From CABZJG01 sp902512685 (GTDB lineage: Bacteria > Pseudomonadota > Alphaproteobacteria > Rhodobacterales > Rhodobacteraceae): a stretch of DNA of 64,000 nt. The notes beneath the pieces were generated by a model. The model searched no databases. It had not been told where the DNA came from and was given only the letters and a program-made list of their open reading frames with translations. The position numbers and the translations under genes were made by a program. Numbering within the stretch: position 1 is the first letter of the stretch; each line of letters begins with the position of its first letter. This document shows, piece by piece, positions 60,828 through 64,000 of the stretch. The stretch spans positions 2,294,001-2,358,000 of the forward strand of contig CP179201.1 in the NCBI GenBank assembly GCA_051201605.1, in the 5' to 3' direction.

Positions 60828-62171
60828 ATGATTAAGAACCTTACTCGCCGTGGCGTGCTTAAGTCAGGCGCCCTAGCCGGCGCTGGCATTGCAATGCCAA
60901 CAATATTCACTGCTTCTTCGGTAGCGGCCTATACCAACGAGCCTACAGGTTCGTCGGTAACTCTTGGCTTCAACGTTCCACAAACTGGTCCTTACTCGGA
61001 AGAAGGTCTCGACGAACTGCGCGCTCAGGAGCTTGCAGTTGAGCACCTGAACGGCCTGGGCGACGGCGGCATGATGAACACCTTCAGCTCAAAAACGCTG
61101 AAAGGTAACGGCATCCTTGGCAAGAAAGTTGAGTTTGTAACTGGCGACACTCAGACTAAATCGGACGCTGCTCGTGCATCTGCTAAGTCGATGATCGAAA
61201 AAGACGGCGCAGTCATGATCAACGGTGGTTCGTCTTCGGGCGTTGCGATCGCTGTTCAGGGTCTGTGTCAAGACGCTGGCATTATCTTCATGGCGGGTCT
61301 GACCCACTCGAACGATACAACCGGTAAAGACAAGAAAGCTAACGGCTTCCGTCACTTCTTCAACGGTTACATGTCTGGTGCTGCACTGGCTCCAGTGCTT
61401 TCGAGCGCATACGGTTCTGACCGTAACGCTTACCATCTGACAGCTGACTACACATGGGGCTGGACACAGCAGGAATTGATCGCAGCAGCGACCGAATCCA
61501 TGGGTTGGAACACTGTAAACAACGTTCTGACACCGCTGGCATCGACTGACTTCTCGTCGTACATCACGCCTGTTTTGAACTCGGGCGCAGATGTTCTGGT
61601 TCTGAACCACTACGGCGGAAACATGGTTAACTCTCTGACCAACGCAATCCAATTTGGTCTGCGTGACAAAGTTGTTAACGGCAAGCAGTTCGAAATCGTT
61701 GTTCCACTGTACTCAGAGCTGATGGCTGCTGGTGCTGGCAAAAACGTTGAAGGTGTTATCGGTTCGATGAACTGGAACTGGCAGCTGACCGACGAAGGCA
61801 CCAAAGCTTTCGTTAAGTCGTTCGGTGAAAAGTACGGTCGTCCACCATCCAACTCGGCTCACACTTGCTACGTTCAGACTATCCTGTACGCGGACGCATG
61901 TGAGCGTGCTGGCACGTTCAACCCTTGTGGCGTTGCAGAAGCTCTTGAAGGCTTTGAATTCGACGGCATGGGCAACGGTCCAACACTTTACCGTGCTGAT
62001 GACCACCAGTGTTTCAAAGACGTTCTGGTTATGAAGGGTAAAGAGAACCCATCGAACGAGTACGACACACTTGAGATCCTCGAAGTTACTCCCCGTGCTC
62101 AGGTTGAATATGCTCCTGATCACCCAATGTTCGCCGGTGGTGATCTTGGTGCTTGTAACCCGGGCGCGTAA
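60828..62171 (+). CDS. Branched-chain amino acid-type ABC transporter substrate-binding protein
   Basis: From ATG 60828 (GGAGG 7 nt upstream; the longer frame from 60654 is upstream DNA) the product is 447 residues. It has a Tat-like signal (LTRRGVLKSGALAGAGIAMP), then a LivK/AmiC fold: VTLGFNVPQTGPYSEEGLDE, KKVEFVTGDTQTKSDAARAS, MINGGSSSGVAIAVQGLC. The substrate might be an amide or urea-like compound rather than leucine; not decidable here. GC- and codon-biased as for a highly expressed gene. A terminator-like hairpin follows. Confidence 0.9.
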   Translation: MIKNLTRRGVLKSGALAGAGIAMPTIFTASSVAAYTNEPTGSSVTLGFNVPQTGPYSEEGLDELRAQELAVEHLNGLGDGGMMNTFSSKTLKGNGILGKKVEFVTGDTQTKSDAARASAKSMIEKDGAVMINGGSSSGVAIAVQGLCQDAGIIFMAGLTHSNDTTGKDKKANGFRHFFNGYMSGAALAPVLSSAYGSDRNAYHLTADYTWGWTQQELIAAATESMGWNTVNNVLTPLASTDFSSYITPVLNSGADVLVLNHYGGNMVNSLTNAIQFGLRDKVVNGKQFEIVVPLYSELMAAGAGKNVEGVIGSMNWNWQLTDEGTKAFVKSFGEKYGRPPSNSAHTCYVQTILYADACERAGTFNPCGVAEALEGFEFDGMGNGPTLYRADDHQCFKDVLVMKGKENPSNEYDTLEILEVTPRAQVEYAPDHPMFAGGDLGACNPGA

Positions 62172-62189
62172 GCCAAATACTCTCTGTAA

Positions 62190-62212
62190 GGCGGGGCTTT
62201 CCCCGCCTTACT
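62190..62212 (+). terminator. Hairpin between binding protein and permease genes
   Basis: AAGGCGGGG, CTTT, CCCCGCCTT: a strong stem 20 bp after the binding-protein stop. It lacks a long T-run and probably attenuates transcription, leaving more mRNA for the binding protein. Confidence 0.65.
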
Positions 62213-62274
62213 TCTATTCAAGGGAGCGGTCGTTCGACAAAATGGTTCATTTAATTATCTAGAGGTAGGGGAAG

Positions 62275-63294
62275 ATGAGCGAGTTCATTCTTCAAGTCCT
62301 AAACGGCCTCGACAAGGGTTCCGCTTATGCGCTGATCGCCCTTGGTCTGACGCTAATCTTCGGCACACTTGGTGTTGTGAACTTTGCCCACGGGGCCCTG
62401 TTTATGATCGGTGCCTTCTGTTCTGTGACACTTTCGCGGATTCTTCATGTAAGCTTTGAAACTGTGGACCCCACACAAAAGGACTTTTTGGGTAACCCCT
62501 TGAAGGTCAAGTCGTCCTATATGGAAAGCTGGTTCGGACCCGAAATAGGCGGTGCGATAATCGACTGGTCGGTGCCTTTGGCGATTTTGTTCTCGATTCC
62601 CATAATGATCGTCGTCGGCATCGCGATGGAGCGTGGCCTGATCAAGCACTTCTATAAGCGCCCACACGCCGATCAGATTCTTGTGACATTCGGCCTAGCA
62701 ATTGTTTTGCAGGAAATCATCCGCGGCTTCTACGGCGCGAACCCGATCCAGACCCCTGCCCCAGAAGCACTGTCATCAGTTTCACAACTTGGCGGCGCAA
62801 TTGGTCTTGAGATCGTTTATCCTGCCTGGCGCATGGTCTACTTCTTCTTCTCGCTGGTAGTTATCGGCGGTGTGTTCGCTTTCTTGCGGTTCACGACCTT
62901 TGGTATGGTTGTTCGCGCCGGTATGGCTGACCGTGAAACGGTTGGCCTAATGGGCATCAACATCGACCGTCGCTTTACCATTATGTTCGCAATCGCGGCC
63001 GTTGTCGCTGGTTGGGCAGGCGTAATGTACGCACCAATTAACGCGCCAAACTATCACATGGGCATGGACTTTCTGGTCCTCAGCTTCGTTGTGGTTGTTG
63101 TTGGCGGTATGGGCTCTCTGCCCGGCGCTGTCGCAGCAGGATTCCTGCTCGGCATCCTGGAAAGCTTCGCCTCCTGGGAGCGCTTCAAGGTGTTTGACGG
63201 TCTGGATCAGATCATCATCTATCTCGTAGCAATCATCATTTTGCTTAGTCGCCCTCGTGGCCTGATGGGCAAAAAAGGCGTGATGGAGGATTAA
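62275..63294 (+). CDS. Branched-chain amino acid ABC transporter permease, LivH type
   Basis: This 339-residue protein has eight or so helices; LNGLDKGSAYALIALGLTLI and GVVNFAHGALFMIGAF are the LivH hallmark, and LVVVVGGMGSLPGAVAAGFLL carries the coupling loop. About 40 residues longer than E. coli LivH owing to a loop at 57-85 (DPTQKDFLGNPLKVKSSYME). GTAGGGGAAG precedes the ATG. Confidence 0.93.
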   Translation: MSEFILQVLNGLDKGSAYALIALGLTLIFGTLGVVNFAHGALFMIGAFCSVTLSRILHVSFETVDPTQKDFLGNPLKVKSSYMESWFGPEIGGAIIDWSVPLAILFSIPIMIVVGIAMERGLIKHFYKRPHADQILVTFGLAIVLQEIIRGFYGANPIQTPAPEALSSVSQLGGAIGLEIVYPAWRMVYFFFSLVVIGGVFAFLRFTTFGMVVRAGMADRETVGLMGINIDRRFTIMFAIAAVVAGWAGVMYAPINAPNYHMGMDFLVLSFVVVVVGGMGSLPGAVAAGFLLGILESFASWERFKVFDGLDQIIIYLVAIIILLSRPRGLMGKKGVMED

Positions 63295-63297
63295 TCA

Positions 63298-64000
63298 TGC
63301 TGGGTCTAGAAAAGAAAGACTTCAATCTATTGATGGTGGTCGTCGGGCTGAGCTTTTTCGCCCCCCTCATCCTCAACTTGTTCCCCAAAGAATCGGCTTT
63401 GGCCTTTTTCAACGGGGGTTACCCAGACCTTATGCAGCGTTTCGCGATTTTCGGGATCTTTGCTATCGGGTTTAACATCCTGTTCGGTCTGACCGGCTAC
63501 CTTTCGTTTGGTCACGCAGCCTTTTTGGGTGTTGGCTCCTACGCAGCGGTTTGGATGTTCAAGCTTCTTGGCTATAATATCATCCCTGGACTACTTCTTA
63601 GTGTCGTTGTCGCGGGTATGCTGGCAGTTGTTATCGGCTACGTCTCACTGCGTCGCTCAGGTATCTACTTCTCGATCCTGACACTCGCGTTCGCGCAAAT
63701 GATGTATTCCATTGCTTATTCTGACCTATTTGGTCGGTGGCTCGGCATCACTCTGACAAATGGTGAAACTGGTCTTCAGGTCTATAACAACGACCCGCAG
63801 ATTTTGATAGGAGCAAACAGCTCGACCGTGCCACACATCTTTGGTCTGGAAATGAACTCGCGATTTACACTTCCAGTTGGACCTTGGGAATTCGTTTTCC
63901 CAGTTGGTTACTACTTCTGTGCCATCTTCCTAGTGATTGCGTTCTACCTATCGATCCGGATCTTCCGCTCGCCATTCGGTCTGATGCTTCGTGCTGTTAA
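63298..64000 (+). CDS. Branched-chain amino acid ABC transporter permease, LivM type, partial
   Basis: Starting 4 bases after the LivH stop, the frame MLGLEKKDFNLLMVVVGLSF stays open to the window edge (234 codons). Motifs NILFGLTGYLSFGHAAFLGV and SGIYFSILTLAFAQMMYSIA are typical of LivM. The ATPase genes (LivG, LivF) are expected beyond the window. Confidence 0.9.

Overview
The window looks like an alphaproteobacterial chromosome, most likely a marine Rhodobacterales (roseobacter-type) or a close relative. This rests on a periplasmic Sox thiosulfate cluster of the alphaproteobacterial soxRSVYZBCD type, a TAXI-type TRAP transporter next to sulfatases, a CUT1 sugar ABC importer, a RamB/ScfR-like XRE regulator beside a branched-chain-amino-acid-type ABC transporter, and many IS6 and IS3 remnants. 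The assignment is inference; no rRNA or tRNA was recognised.

Layout. 1-10.7 kb is accessory DNA: a truncated IS3, four copies of a near-identical signal-peptide coding segment, a yaeQ plus tyrosine-integrase unit inside a 110-bp inverted repeat, a MetE-like enzyme, an SDR, a methyltransferase, small NTF2-like, zinc-ribbon and cupin genes, an EamA exporter with a glutamine-amidotransferase-like gene, and a decayed phage terminase locus holding a small intact cargo gene. 10.8-22.9 kb is a coherent, GC-richer catabolic island: ABC importer (SBP, two permeases, ATPase) with an argininosuccinate-lyase-like enzyme on the minus strand, divergent from a GntR/UTRA regulator, PIG-L deacetylase, EamA transporter, NagB-like deaminase and a VOC protein, with a convergent glucokinase. 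It reads as uptake, deacetylation, lyase cleavage, phosphorylation and deamination of an amino-sugar conjugate. 23.1-34.1 kb, after a complete IS6 copy, carries two sulfatases, a fused TRAP permease with TAXI binding protein, a MarR regulator, an EamA transporter and a YtcJ-like amidohydrolase, suggesting organosulfate use.

34.1-43.8 kb is a mobile-DNA graveyard: a second IS6, IS3 elements, a VapE-type primase fragment, TerS and TerL remnants, and several small, AT-rich cargo genes (YczE/YitT-like, DsbA-like, DUF3303-like, membrane protein). Some cargo genes sit between copies of the TerL 5' end and the TerS 3' end; others share common leader and trailer sequences. 43.8-54.6 kb is the sox cluster (soxF, a soxD/E hybrid, soxD, soxC, soxB, soxZ, soxY, soxV, then divergent soxS, soxR and a YeeE/SoxT transporter). 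It lacks soxX, soxA and soxW, and contains a 576-bp duplication that I read as exact. 54.7-58.9 kb is again mobile: an IS6 fragment, an internally deleted integrase, an EamA gene, and four small genes ending at a second copy of the integrase 3' end. 59.3-64 kb holds an XRE regulator and a LivK/LivH/LivM-type ABC transporter running off the end.

The least conventional structure is the set of tandem cassettes made of a TerL 5' piece, a small cargo gene and a TerS 3' piece, together with the leader/trailer cassettes and the repeated integrase 3' end. They suggest modular capture of small alpha-beta-barrel, NTF2, cupin or membrane-protein genes at phage-derived sites. That mechanism is a hypothesis from repeat structure alone.
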